The position numbers and the translations under genes were made by a program. Shown piece by piece: positions 42,328 to 52,743 of a stretch of DNA of 64,000 bases. A model generated the notes under the pieces. That model saw only the letters and a program-made list of their open reading frames with translations, did not search any database and was not told the origin of the DNA. The stretch comes from Phycisphaerae bacterium. GTDB lineage: Bacteria > Planctomycetota > Phycisphaerae > UBA1845 > Fen-1342. Positions within the stretch are counted from its first letter, which is position 1. The number at the start of each line of letters is the position of its first letter. The stretch spans positions 1 through 64,000 of the forward strand of contig JAGNKU010000016.1 of the NCBI GenBank assembly GCA_017999985.1. Reading direction: 5' to 3'.

Positions 42328-42405
42328 GGAAGCCACGGAGCCACGGAGGGCTGAGGGGCTGCGCCGTCCTTCGTCGCTTCGTGGCTCCGTGGCTCCGTGG
42401 CTTCC
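42328..42405. repeat. 21-bp perfect inverted repeat between etfB2 and fabI
   Basis: The arms at 42328-42348 and 42385-42405 are exact reverse complements, with a 36-base loop. Each arm contains the unit AGCCACGG twice. It occupies the shared upstream region of the divergent etfB2 and fabI genes, where promoters would be expected. Confidence 0.8.
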
Positions 42406-42474
42406 TCCTTGCTTTCCCCCTTCGCCCGCCTAAGCTTGTGCGAGCTGATACTTGTTTCGGGCGAGGAGTCGAAC

Positions 42475-43263
42475 GTGAAGAACATGTCAATGGGCCTGAT
42501 GGACGGGAAGAAGGGCATCATCTTCGGCGTCGCGAACGACCGTTCGATCGCGTGGCACATCGCCGAGCGGCTGCACGCCGAGGGCGCCGAGCTGGCGTTC
42601 ACGCACCTGCCGCCGCCGAAGATGGAACGCCGCGTCCGGCTGCTGGCCGAGCCGCTGGGGGCGACGTGCATCGTGCCCTGCGACGTGACCGATGACGCCC
42701 AGATCAAGGCCGCGTTTCAGGAGGCGAACCGGCAGATCGGCCCGCTCGACTTCATCCTGCACTCGATCGCGTACGCCAGCCGGGCGGCCCTGTCGAACCC
42801 GTACTACAAGACGAGCCGCGCCGACTTCGCCCAGGCGCTGGACATCAGCGTCTACTCGCTCGTCGCCCTGTGCCAGCACGGCCTGCGCTACCTGAACGCG
42901 GGCGCGAGCATCCTGACGCTCAGCTACCTCGGCGCCGTCAAGATGGTCCCCGGCTACAACGTCATGGGCGTCTGCAAGGCCGCCCTCGAATCCAGCGTCC
43001 GCTACCTCGCCGGCGAGCTCGGCCGCGAGAAGGACATCCGTGTCAACGCAATCTCCGCCGGCCCGGTGCAGACGCTGTCGGCCGCCGGCGTCAGCGACTT
43101 CGACAAGATCCTGCGGCACTATCCGCTGAAGGCCCCGCTGCACCGCAACATCCGCCCGACGGAAATCGGCACGAGCGGGTTGTACTTCCTGAGCGATCTA
43201 TCGAGCGGCGTAACCGGCGAGGTCCACTACGTCGATTGCGGCTACAGCATCGTCGGCTGGTAG
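42475..43263 (+). CDS. fabI: Enoyl-[acyl-carrier-protein] reductase (NADH), FabI
   Basis: FabI reduces enoyl-ACP in the last step of each fatty-acid elongation cycle. The protein has the NADH fold GVANDRSIAWHIA and the catalytic segment LSYLGAVKMVPGYNVMGVCKAALES, containing the family tyrosines and lysine, followed by AISAGPVQTLSAAGV. GTG 42475 is chosen because GAGGAG lies six bases before it; an ATG at 42484 is the alternative. It is divergent from the bifurcating-like etf operon. Downstream lies a long repeat island. Confidence 0.95.
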   Translation: MKNMSMGLMDGKKGIIFGVANDRSIAWHIAERLHAEGAELAFTHLPPPKMERRVRLLAEPLGATCIVPCDVTDDAQIKAAFQEANRQIGPLDFILHSIAYASRAALSNPYYKTSRADFAQALDISVYSLVALCQHGLRYLNAGASILTLSYLGAVKMVPGYNVMGVCKAALESSVRYLAGELGREKDIRVNAISAGPVQTLSAAGVSDFDKILRHYPLKAPLHRNIRPTEIGTSGLYFLSDLSSGVTGEVHYVDCGYSIVGW

Positions 43264-43765
43264 CCGCCGATCCCCGAATCGGCTGTCCCGCTCGGGTACG
43301 GGGAAGCTCCGGCTTCGCCGCATGTGTGGCACCGCCACCCTACCGGTGAAGTTGTGGCACCACCGTCTCGGTGGTGGTGTAGTGGCACCGGCGTCTCGCC
43401 GGTTGGGGGAGAGCGAAGCTCTGCTTTGCTCGCCGGTGATGTAGGGTCCGCCCCCCGTGGCCGACGTGTAGCAGCCGACCCCCGAGTCGGCCGTCATAGC
43501 TGGGGGATAGGCCTCCGGCCTGTCGTCTGACCGACCGGAGGTCGGTCCCCCAAGTGGGGGCCACACTGCGTCCGCCCGGCCGTGGGCGCGTCCAGAAACT
43601 GGCGGCCCTTCAGGCGGGCCGCAGGTCGGTAGCTGGGGGCGTCCGCGCCCCCGGACACCAGCGCCGCGCCGCCGATCCTCAAGCCCCAGCAGCGCGCTGG
43701 TTTGTCCCGCTCCGTGCCTGCGTGCCTCCGTGACTGCGTGCCTTCGTCCCTTTCAGTGTCCCATC
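43264..43765. repeat. Palindrome-rich intergenic island
   Basis: About 500 bases after fabI are a mosaic of short hairpins rather than a gene: CACCACCG-TCT-CGGTGGTG, CACCGGCG-TCT-CGCCGGTTG, AGCGAAGC-TCT-GCTTTGCT, GCCGACCCCCGAGTCGGC, GACCGGAGGTC and GGGGGCGTCCGCGCCCCC. Several share a stem-TCT-stem plan. They look like an accumulation of small palindromic elements. Confidence 0.7.
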
Positions 43766-43817
43766 CGCCCGAAGGGCGCACGCCGGTTGCCAGGGTCTTC
43801 AGACCCTGGAGGGCGAG
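43766..43817. repeat. Left arm of a 52-bp inverted repeat flanking the zinc-ribbon gene
   Basis: This arm pairs with 44650-44701 (49 of 52 positions complementary by my count). It includes two internal palindromes, CGCCCGAAGGGCG and CCAGGGTCT-TC-AGACCCTGG. The pair encloses roughly 830 bases. Confidence 0.8.
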
Positions 43818-44085
43818 GCATCCTCGTCATTCTCCCTTCAGCCTGGAGGGATGACGAAGCGTTGTGGTCGAGCGACGCCCACGGGAGAATGGCAGCAGGT
43901 GTCCGCGCGGCACCTGATGACGCGTGGAATGGGACCGTGCCCTGAGAGCCGCCGCCGCGCTGCGCGAGAGATGGAAGGCCGTGTACCAGTCGGATGAACA
44001 CCCTTCTGTGGAAAGCATGCGAGCGCTGTGAATCGCCCAATGGGCGTGCACAACTCTGTGCGCCGCCCTGGTCGGTCTGTTCATC

Positions 44086-44511
44086 GTGAGTTACTACCAG
44101 GCCGTCGTCTGCATCGACGCAGCGGGGCAACCGCGTGTGCTGATCGCGCAGGGCAGCGTGTCCGTGACGATCCATTGCGAGCAGCCGGTTGACGTGTGCT
44201 GCGGCCCGGGGGCAACGCTGTCCAAGGGGCGTTGGCAGACCCTGGCAACGCCGTCGATTCCGCTGCTGACGGTGCAGGCGGCAATGCAGTCGTGGTCCAC
44301 ACCAGTCACGATACGGATCTGGCTGTGGCTGCTGATCGTCGTGTCGGGCTGCGCCGCCGGGATGTTTGCCTTGGGAGTACGTATGCGTAGGTCGGCGCGC
44401 CGGGTGTGCTCGTCGTGCGGCTACGACCTCACCGGCAATGTCACCGGGCGGTGTTCGGAGTGTGGTCACGAGTGCAGCCGGGATATTCGTTACACGGGGC
44501 GACGGGAGTGA
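44086..44511 (+). CDS. Small membrane zinc-ribbon protein (CGYDLTGN family), possibly 5'-disrupted
   Basis: The frame ending at 44511 encodes a periplasmic-type stretch, a transmembrane helix (about residues 75-97 from GTG 44086) and the four-cysteine ribbon CSSCGYDLTGN / CSECG. It is the second family member here (see 682-1095). Upstream of 44086 the same frame continues open to 44032 and encodes a further hydrophobic stretch (CAALVGLFIVSYY), but without an ATG. An ATG at 43994 reads MNTLLWKACER in another frame. A one- or two-base frameshift near 44020-44030 may have broken the gene. It sits inside the inverted-repeat pair. Confidence 0.55.
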   Translation: MSYYQAVVCIDAAGQPRVLIAQGSVSVTIHCEQPVDVCCGPGATLSKGRWQTLATPSIPLLTVQAAMQSWSTPVTIRIWLWLLIVVSGCAAGMFALGVRMRRSARRVCSSCGYDLTGNVTGRCSECGHECSRDIRYTGRRE

Positions 44512-44649
44512 CGCTTCAATTGTCCCCTGCGGGGACTCTCATTGGAGGAAGAAGGGGAGATGTAGGGGGCCGATTTCCACGGGCTTGCGCCCGAGGCTAC
44601 TCACAGACGCCCGCTGCGCGGGCTAGGAGGGAAAAGGACGGTGGTGGGG

Positions 44650-44701
44650 CTCGCCGTCCAGGGTCTGAAGCCCCTGGCAACCGTCGTGCGCCCTTCGGGC
44701 G
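44650..44701. repeat. Right arm of the 52-bp inverted repeat
   Basis: Reverse-complementary partner of 43766-43817, differing at three positions. No target duplication is visible just outside the arms. Between the zinc-ribbon gene and this arm (44512-44649) are more short palindromes such as CCCCTGCGGGG and GCCCGCTGCGCGGGC. Confidence 0.8.
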
Positions 44702-44741
44702 ACGAGTCCGAAAGGGCGGTTCTACGGGAACGTCCGCGCGC

Positions 44742-44969
44742 CTACGTCTTCGCCGGCGGATCGATGTCCGGCAGCTTGAACGTCCGCTCGCCGTAGCGGA
44801 CTTCGCCGGTGCGGAGGAACTCTTCGAGGTGTGGCCGGCACGTGCCGCAGCCGGTGCAGCAACCGGTCTGGCGGATCAACTCTTCGATATCGGTGATCCC
44901 ATGCCGGCGGGCATAGCTGCGCAGGGCGATGAAGCTGAGTTGCTTGCAGTCACAGCGGGTGGTGCCCAT
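44742..44969 (-). CDS. BFD-like [2Fe-2S]-binding protein
   Basis: From ATG 44969 the 75-residue protein has CxC near the N-terminus (RCDCKQLSF) and CTGCGTC in the middle, matching the four-cysteine BFD-like [2Fe-2S] domain. Bacterioferritin-associated ferredoxin (Bfd) uses this fold to reduce and release iron from bacterioferritin; other small members serve in different redox roles. No bacterioferritin gene is adjacent. It lies between the repeat island and a TCAGC repeat block. Confidence 0.75.
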   Translation of the reverse strand: MGTTRCDCKQLSFIALRSYARRHGITDIEELIRQTGCCTGCGTCRPHLEEFLRTGEVRYGERTFKLPDIDPPAKT

Positions 44970-44978
44970 GGCGGGATT

Positions 44979-45030
44979 GTAAGCGGTCAGCAATCAGCGG
45001 TCAGCACTCAGCCAGAGCTACTGACCTGCG
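44979..45030. repeat. TCAGC-type short tandem repeat block
   Basis: Units GGTCAGCAATCAGCGGTCAG and CACTCAGCC are followed by CTACTGACC in the opposite sense. This is the third copy of the repeat type seen in the acyl-CoA dehydrogenase operon. Confidence 0.55.
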
Positions 45031-45050
45031 ATCGGCCGCGCGAGCCGCGC

Positions 45051-45815
45051 TTACGCCAGATACCGCCGGGCCCAGGCGGCTAGCAGGTCGGCGACGTAGC
45101 GGGCGTCCTGCTCGCGGGCGATCAGGAGATGATCGGCGCCGTCGAGGGCGATGAAGCTCTTCGGGTGGCGCGCGGCCTCAAAGATGCGACGGGCGTGGTC
45201 GATGCCGACCACGTCGTCGGTGGGCGAATGGAAGATCAGCAACGGCAGATTGAGCTGCGCGACTTCGGCCAGGACATCGTGCTTCCGCAGATCGTCGAGC
45301 AGTTGCCCCTTGATCCGGATCGGGCGGCCAGCCACCTCCACCTCGGCGACCTCGTCATGCCCCAGCCCCGGCGCCTGCCGCGTCAGGAACTCCTGCATAT
45401 GCCCGAGTCCCGCCGGCGCGGCGATCGTCGCGACCGCGACCGTCTCCGGAATCTGCCGGGCGGCGACGAGCACCGCCGTCCCGCCGAGGCTGTGGCCGAT
45501 CAGGATGCGCGGCGCCTGGTAGTTCTGGCGGAGGAAGTCGGCGGCCGCGAGAAGATCGGCGAGATTTGACGTGAAATTGGTGTCGGCGAAATCGCCCTCG
45601 CTCTCGCCGAGGCCGGTGAAGTCGAAGCGGAAGAAGGCGATGCGGCGATCGACGAGTTCGCGGCTGATCCAGGTGACCGCCTTGAGGTCCTTCGTGCAGG
45701 TGAAGCAGTGGGCGAAGAGGACGTAGGCGAGCGGGTTGGCGGGGGCGTCCAGCCGGGCCGCCAGACGGTTGCCGAGGGCCCCGGTGAACTGCACGCGCTG
45801 GCGTTGCGGGAACAT
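45051..45815 (-). CDS. Alpha/beta hydrolase (stand-alone, OsmC-fusion type)
   Basis: The 254-residue protein has FAHCFTCTKDL, DFTGLGESEGDF, the nucleophile elbow GHSLGG, the acid region FHSPTDDVVG and the histidine in GADHLL. This pattern is that of the hydrolase half of bifunctional alpha/beta-hydrolase/OsmC proteins; the OsmC domain is missing here and no separate OsmC gene is next to it. The substrate is unknown. Start ATG 45815. Confidence 0.85.
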   Translation of the reverse strand: MFPQRQRVQFTGALGNRLAARLDAPANPLAYVLFAHCFTCTKDLKAVTWISRELVDRRIAFFRFDFTGLGESEGDFADTNFTSNLADLLAAADFLRQNYQAPRILIGHSLGGTAVLVAARQIPETVAVATIAAPAGLGHMQEFLTRQAPGLGHDEVAEVEVAGRPIRIKGQLLDDLRKHDVLAEVAQLNLPLLIFHSPTDDVVGIDHARRIFEAARHPKSFIALDGADHLLIAREQDARYVADLLAAWARRYLA

Positions 45816-46270
45816 GCGAAACCTCAGCCGGGTGCGCTCATGTGCCGCCTCATCGAAGGGAGTTCATCACAGGGGTGGTACGGGCGTCCCGCCCGTCGTC
45901 GGAACCGGTAACATGCCCGTACCACCCATGTTGGAATACCTCTGAGGCACTACAGAGCCCATATCCACGGGTCGCCGGCAGAAAACCGTAGGCTGTTTTC
46001 GGACGCGCGCCAAGCGGGACGGCGGCTGGTAGCGCGGCTGGTTCACCGGGGCCGGGCAGGTGCGGTGCGGGCGGCGACTGGCGTTCCAGCACACAACGCC
46101 CACGCGTTATCGGAAGCCGCCGGTAACGACGGGGTTGGCGGCGGTGGCCGGCGCGTCGCTATCGGAATGGTCTGAGCGCCCTGCCCGATTCGGACGATGG
46201 AACCGGGGCAGACGGAGTTTCGAGACGTTCACCCCGGCCCGCGAAGCCGGGCCAGCACCCGAGGAAGTGC
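45816..46270. other. Gene-free stretch containing one dispersed repeat
   Basis: Apart from the hairpin repeat at 45873-45927 I see no gene or RNA here. Short open frames are present on both strands but have poor codon character. The upstream region of the coiled-coil gene, with AGGAAG before its ATG, falls at the end of this interval. Confidence 0.5.
45873..45927. repeat. Dispersed hairpin repeat (GGGTGGTACGGGC family), copy 1
   Basis: The 13-base arms GGGTGGTACGGGC and GCCCGTACCACCC are perfect reverse complements and enclose an internal GGGCGTCCCGCCC palindrome. Copy 2 is at 62054-62107 and a half-copy (GGTGGTACGGGCA) is near 49596. All lie between genes. Confidence 0.8.
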
Positions 46271-47524
46271 ATGAGCACGGTGACGACCCCAGCGCCGCAC
46301 ACCGCCGAGGATGAGGGCGGGTTGATCCTGACGGCGGACGCACCCGGGACCGGGTTGCGCAAGACGAGCCAGCCGCCCCGTTCGCGCGGGGCCCGCTGGC
46401 GACGGCTCTGCGATGACCTGACGGCCCGCGCCGAAGCGCTCCGCAGACTGCGTGACGAGATCGAGCCGAAGGCCGCACTGCTCGACGACCGCGCGAAGGA
46501 GCTGGACACGCGTGCGGCGGACCTGGATGCGCAGGTGCGGCAGAGCGAGGCCCTGGCCGCCGAACTAGCGCACGGCAGCGCCGAGCTGTCAAAATTCGCC
46601 GCCCAGCTCGATGCGCGGCGCGCAGAAATGGACCAGGAGGCGGAAGCCCAGAAGATTCGCAGCGAGGAGTTGGCAGCGCTGGCCGCCGCGGTGGATGAGC
46701 GTGAGAAGGAGTCCGCCTCCCGGGCGCGTGCGCTTGACGAGCGCGCGCGGGTCCTCGAGATGCGGGCGCGCGAAGTACACACGCAAGTCGGTGAGCTGTC
46801 GGCGCGGATGGCGGAGCTGGAGCCCCGGCAGGCCGCGCTGGAAGACCTGGCCGAACGACTGAACCGCCAGCGTCGCGAGGTGGACGCCCAGAGCGCGGCC
46901 TGCGCGGTGCGCGAGCAGGAATTGGACGAGCGGCAGCGCACGCTGGGCGCGCTGGCCGAGCAACTGGCCACGCGCGCGGCCGACGTGGATAAGCGCCAGA
47001 AGGCGCTCGCGAAGGTGGCCCACAAGGTCAAGGAACGGCGGCGTGCCATGTCGCGCCGCGTGGCGGAAGTCGAGGAGAAGTGGCGCGCGATCCAGGGCGC
47101 GACCGAGCGGCTCGAGGCTCGCAGCGCCGAGCTGAACGCCTGCCGGTCCGATCTGAGCGCCGAGACGGCGCAACTGGCCGAGCTGCGCAGCCAGCTCACC
47201 GTGCGGGCCACGGAACTCGATGAGCGCGAGGCAGAGCTGGCCGCCAACCTCAGCCGCCATGAGCAGCGCGCCCAGATGCTGGATCGCCGCACCCTGGAGG
47301 TCGATCGGCGCGAGCGCACCCTGGGGCGACGCGCGGACGAGCTGGCCGCCCGCGAGCGCGAGCTGAACGTGCAGCGGCAGCGGCTGGAAGCGCAACGCGG
47401 CGACTTCGACGCCTGCGTCGGCACGCTCGCACGCTGGATCGGCTCGTACGTCAGCGCGGCGCGGGCCGAGGGCGAATCCGCCAGCAGCGGCAGCAACCTG
47501 GACGACGAGACGACAGTTCGCTGA
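46271..47524 (+). CDS. Long coiled-coil protein
   Basis: This 417-residue protein starts at ATG 46271 with AGGAAG upstream. From about residue 45 to 395 it is almost uninterrupted heptad-like sequence rich in Ala, Arg, Glu, Leu, Gln and Asp (for example LDERARVLEMRAREVH, LDEREAELAANL), predicting a long parallel coiled coil. No transmembrane segment or enzymatic motif is visible. Such proteins act as scaffolds, cytoskeleton-like filaments or chromosome-associated factors. The C-terminus is short and acidic. Confidence 0.75.
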   Translation: MSTVTTPAPHTAEDEGGLILTADAPGTGLRKTSQPPRSRGARWRRLCDDLTARAEALRRLRDEIEPKAALLDDRAKELDTRAADLDAQVRQSEALAAELAHGSAELSKFAAQLDARRAEMDQEAEAQKIRSEELAALAAAVDEREKESASRARALDERARVLEMRAREVHTQVGELSARMAELEPRQAALEDLAERLNRQRREVDAQSAACAVREQELDERQRTLGALAEQLATRAADVDKRQKALAKVAHKVKERRRAMSRRVAEVEEKWRAIQGATERLEARSAELNACRSDLSAETAQLAELRSQLTVRATELDEREAELAANLSRHEQRAQMLDRRTLEVDRRERTLGRRADELAARERELNVQRQRLEAQRGDFDACVGTLARWIGSYVSAARAEGESASSGSNLDDETTVR

Positions 47525-47634
47525 CGGTGCCCGACACGGCGCCGTCTGCTCTGTCCCGGGGGCTACGCGGGCGGAGTCTGACTATCACATCCTGGCCGCA
47601 GCCCTATACTCTTCAATGAGCCAGGAGAGTCGGT

Positions 47635-49110
47635 ATGCGGCGCGGGTGTGTCGGCGTGTTAGTTGCGTTGGCCGTTGGCGTGCGCGCTGGCGGCTGTGAA
47701 CACACGACCGGGTTACTTCTGCCGGCACGGGAAAGCGACACGCTGGACCTGCCCGCACCCGTGCTGGTTGCACGCCTCATGCACGTCAGCGACCTGCACC
47801 TGATGGATACCCTGTCGCCGGCGCGGTTCGCGCAGGCCCACGCGTTCAGCGCGACCGCCTGGCGGCCGTACGAGGCGTACTCGACGCAGCTCGCGGACGG
47901 CATTCTGCGCGCCACCAATCGTATCCACGCTGCGGGTCGGACAATTGACTTCGTGATGCTCACGGGAGACGTGTGTGACAACGCACAGGCGAACGAACTG
48001 GCGTGGCTGCGCGCCTTGTTCGATGGCGGCGTCGTGAACCCGCTGTCGGGGCCGGACGACCGCGCGCCGGCGGACCGTCCGGCGGTGGAACTAGACCCGT
48101 ATGCGGCGTTCGAGGCGCAGGGGCTGTATCGGGCCGGCGTGCACGGCGCGCTACCCTCGATTCCCTGGTACACGCTGATCGGGAACCACGATGCGCTCGC
48201 CCTCGGCGTATTTCCGTTTTTCGAGGCGGCCGCTGGGCATCGCACGGCGCCGCTACCGCTCGAGTGGCGGCCGGGGATCGTGCTGCCCGTGTTGCTTGAC
48301 CCCACCGGGGCGTGGGCCTACGGCAATGTCACGCCTGCTGAGCCGGGCCCGCCGGGGTGGTTCGAGGTGGCCCAGCCGGTGGTGCCGGACCCGGCGCGGG
48401 CGTACTTCAGCAAGCCCGAGTTCGTGCAGGCGCTGTTCACGACCGCGACGGAACCGGCCGGGCATGGGTTTGCCGGTGTGGATGCGGGGGCGACGTGGTA
48501 CAGCGTGAGTCCGGTGGCGGGTCTGCGGCTGATCGGGCTCGACACGACGGACGCGGTGCGGAAGCTGCCGGGTCACATGTACGACAACGGCGCGCTTTCG
48601 CGCGCCCAGTTCGCGTTCCTGCAGGCGGAACTGGCCGCCGCGATCCGGCGCGGCGAGCTGGTGATCGTCGCGACGCACCATCCCAGCGACACGCTGACGA
48701 CGCTCGCGGGCACCGAAGTCGGCGCGGACGAGTTTCGCGCCGCCTTGCAGGCCTGCCCGGCGGTGGTGCTGCACCTGGCCGGGCACATGCATCGCAACCG
48801 CGTGGTCGATCGTGTGACGTATGTGGAGATCGAAACGTGCGCGACGCTCGATCCGCCGCAGGAGGCCCGGCTCGTCGAACTATGGCGCGACACGACCGGC
48901 GGGCAGATCGCGGTGGTGTACGAGATGTTCTCGCACATTCAAGATGAGCTGCCGCCGCTGGGGGATGATCCGCTGCGGGCGCTGCGCGCGCAGGCGCTTG
49001 CGCGAGGTGACAAACTGGCCGCGGCGCGCCAGCGGCAGCACGATCCCTCCGGGGCCGACCCGCGCGGCACGCCCGCCGATCGCGCCGGCGTACTCATCCT
49101 GCCGCGCTAG
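47635..49110 (+). CDS. Exported calcineurin-like metallophosphoesterase
   Basis: The 491-residue protein has a hydrophobic leader with a possible lipobox (VRAGGC, Cys21). The five metallophosphoesterase blocks are present: Asp53/His55 in SDLHL, GDVCDN, GNHD, a histidine in THHPSD, and GHMH. The two-metal site should be intact. The substrate may be a nucleotide, phosphodiester or phosphoprotein. An insert of about 130 residues with YSVSPVAGLRLIGLDTTD separates the GNHD and last histidine blocks. It overlaps convergent ispF by 17 bases. Confidence 0.85.
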   Translation: MRRGCVGVLVALAVGVRAGGCEHTTGLLLPARESDTLDLPAPVLVARLMHVSDLHLMDTLSPARFAQAHAFSATAWRPYEAYSTQLADGILRATNRIHAAGRTIDFVMLTGDVCDNAQANELAWLRALFDGGVVNPLSGPDDRAPADRPAVELDPYAAFEAQGLYRAGVHGALPSIPWYTLIGNHDALALGVFPFFEAAAGHRTAPLPLEWRPGIVLPVLLDPTGAWAYGNVTPAEPGPPGWFEVAQPVVPDPARAYFSKPEFVQALFTTATEPAGHGFAGVDAGATWYSVSPVAGLRLIGLDTTDAVRKLPGHMYDNGALSRAQFAFLQAELAAAIRRGELVIVATHHPSDTLTTLAGTEVGADEFRAALQACPAVVLHLAGHMHRNRVVDRVTYVEIETCATLDPPQEARLVELWRDTTGGQIAVVYEMFSHIQDELPPLGDDPLRALRAQALARGDKLAAARQRQHDPSGADPRGTPADRAGVLILPR

Positions 49111-49582
49111 GGCCGAGGAGCACTGCCGCCCAGCACGCGATGGCCTCGCTACGGCCGATCGCATCCAGGCCTTCGTTCGTGGTTGCCTTGACACCGACGC
49201 GGTCCGGCGCGAGGCCGAGCAATGCGGCGACGGCAGCGCGGATGCGTTCCTTGTGCGGCCCCAGACGCGGCTGCTGGGCGTGGATGATGAGATCTACGTT
49301 TTCGACTGCGTAGCCGCCGGCACGCGCGCGGCGCAGCGCCTCAGTCACGAAACGCCGGCTGTCGGCACCCTTCCAGGCAGGGTCAGTGTCCGGGAAGAGA
49401 TCGCCGATGTCGGGTTGGCCGGCGGCGCCGAGCAGCGCATCGCACACGGCGTGCAGCACGACATCCGCATCGCTGTGGCCGAGCAAGCCCCGATCATGCG
49501 GAATCGGCACGCCGCCCAGGATGAGCGGGCGATGTTCAACGAGCCGGTGCAGGTCATAGCCGATGCCGATCCGCGTGCTCAT
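49094..49582 (-). CDS. ispF: 2-C-methyl-D-erythritol 2,4-cyclodiphosphate synthase
   Basis: IspF forms the cyclic diphosphate in the MEP isoprenoid pathway. The metal ligands are in GYDLH (residues 7-11) and GHSDADVVLHA; the GDLFPDTDPAWKGADS and KATTNEGLDAIGR blocks are also present. Start ATG 49582 gives the normal 162 residues; the longer frame to 49663 is not needed. No ispD neighbour is visible. The 3' end overlaps the metallophosphoesterase gene. Confidence 0.95.
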   Translation of the reverse strand: MSTRIGIGYDLHRLVEHRPLILGGVPIPHDRGLLGHSDADVVLHAVCDALLGAAGQPDIGDLFPDTDPAWKGADSRRFVTEALRRARAGGYAVENVDLIIHAQQPRLGPHKERIRAAVAALLGLAPDRVGVKATTNEGLDAIGRSEAIACWAAVLLGPSAAG

Positions 49583-49690
49583 TAGACGGTCCGCCGGTGG
49601 TACGGGCACTTGGTGCGCGGTTATGCTATCGAGCGGGCGTCCGAACGGCGAGTCGGGCGACACGTAGAATCAGAGGAACGGCAGGCGCGA

Positions 49691-50158
49691 ATGGCGAAGG
49701 CACGGCGGTCCAACGAATACACCGACTATCGCCGGGTGCTGAAGGCGAAGGGCGATGTCTCCCTGGGCGCCTACGCCCGGGCGGAACGCCGGCGGCGCAT
49801 TCTGATCGGGCTGGCTGGGCTGGGGCTGATCGTGGGGGCGGGCGTGGCGTACTACCTGCTGCGGCCGGCACCGACCAAGCCAATGGTGCCGACCGTGCCG
49901 CTGGCCGTCCGGTGCGTGGTGCCGACTTGCGGTTGGGAGGGCGTGCTGGACGTGCCGCTGGCGCAGACCGAGCAGCCCCAGGAATGTCCGAAGTGCAAGC
50001 AGCGTTCGTGCCAGAAGCTGTGGGAGTGCCGCGATTGCGGGACGCAATTCCTGCCCAAGGGCGTGCCGACCAACCTGCGGTGTCCGGCGTGCGGAAGCGC
50101 GGCGGTGGGCACGGCCGAGGCGACGGTGGGCGGGCTGGAGGGTAGTGACTCGCCCTGA
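49691..50158 (+). CDS. Membrane-anchored double zinc-ribbon protein
   Basis: From ATG 49691 the 155-residue product has a basic N-terminus, one transmembrane helix (about residues 38-57) and two zinc-ribbon-like units: CVVPTCGWEG with CPKCKQRSCQ, then CRDCGTQFLP with CPACGS. The eight paired cysteines suggest two zinc sites. Function unknown. It lies upstream of prkA by about 220 bases on the same strand. Confidence 0.7.
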   Translation: MAKARRSNEYTDYRRVLKAKGDVSLGAYARAERRRRILIGLAGLGLIVGAGVAYYLLRPAPTKPMVPTVPLAVRCVVPTCGWEGVLDVPLAQTEQPQECPKCKQRSCQKLWECRDCGTQFLPKGVPTNLRCPACGSAAVGTAEATVGGLEGSDSP

Positions 50159-50377
50159 GCAGCGGGTGACACAAGGGTTCAGGGCGAAGCGGTCGATAAT
50201 GTTCTGGCGAGGACGCCGGCGGGCCGCGTTGACGGGCCGCGTGGTGGTCCGTAGCATCGAAGCAGACGCGGGGAGGCTTGGGGCCGTCGAGGTCCGATAA
50301 CGGCCGCCCCGCGAGTTGTTGCCGCCTGCGGGCAGACCGGCACGTCTGCGGTCTGGCGGCGGGCATGGAGGCTGCAG

Positions 50378-52438
<2,061 letters not shown>

Positions 52439-52743
52439 CGCGCGCCGTTTCCGGTGCGGGGCACGGCGCCTTATTCCCCTCCCTCTCAGGAAGTGGGCAG
52501 GGGGAGGGTCGACGGCAGGAGCGGCGTATCCTCTCCCTGGGAGGAGGAGGGATCGTGACCGCCGCTGGTCGTCTGCTTGCGGGGTAGATCACTGCGGTTT
52601 CAGCGTGAACGGCGCCGGGCGGGTCGATAGCCTGAGTGTATCTGGTGCGGCGTGGCCCCGGGGAAGGGCGCGCCGGTGCCGGGAGTGAGGTGCGCGATTG
52701 GACCAGCGACCAGACTGCGCTGCCAGTAAGAGCGTAGCGCACA
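52439..52743. other. Gap after prkA with imperfect palindromes
   Basis: No credible gene was found. CCCCTCCCTCTC...GGGGGAGGG and CCTCTCCCTGGGAGGAGG give overlapping imperfect stems that could act as a repeat or a terminator for prkA. There is no T-run. Confidence 0.4.

Noticed and set aside
46159-47496. Minus-strand Ser/Ala/Arg-rich frame of 445 codons
   Set aside because: Exact shadow of the repetitive coiled-coil gene; no start signal or domain.
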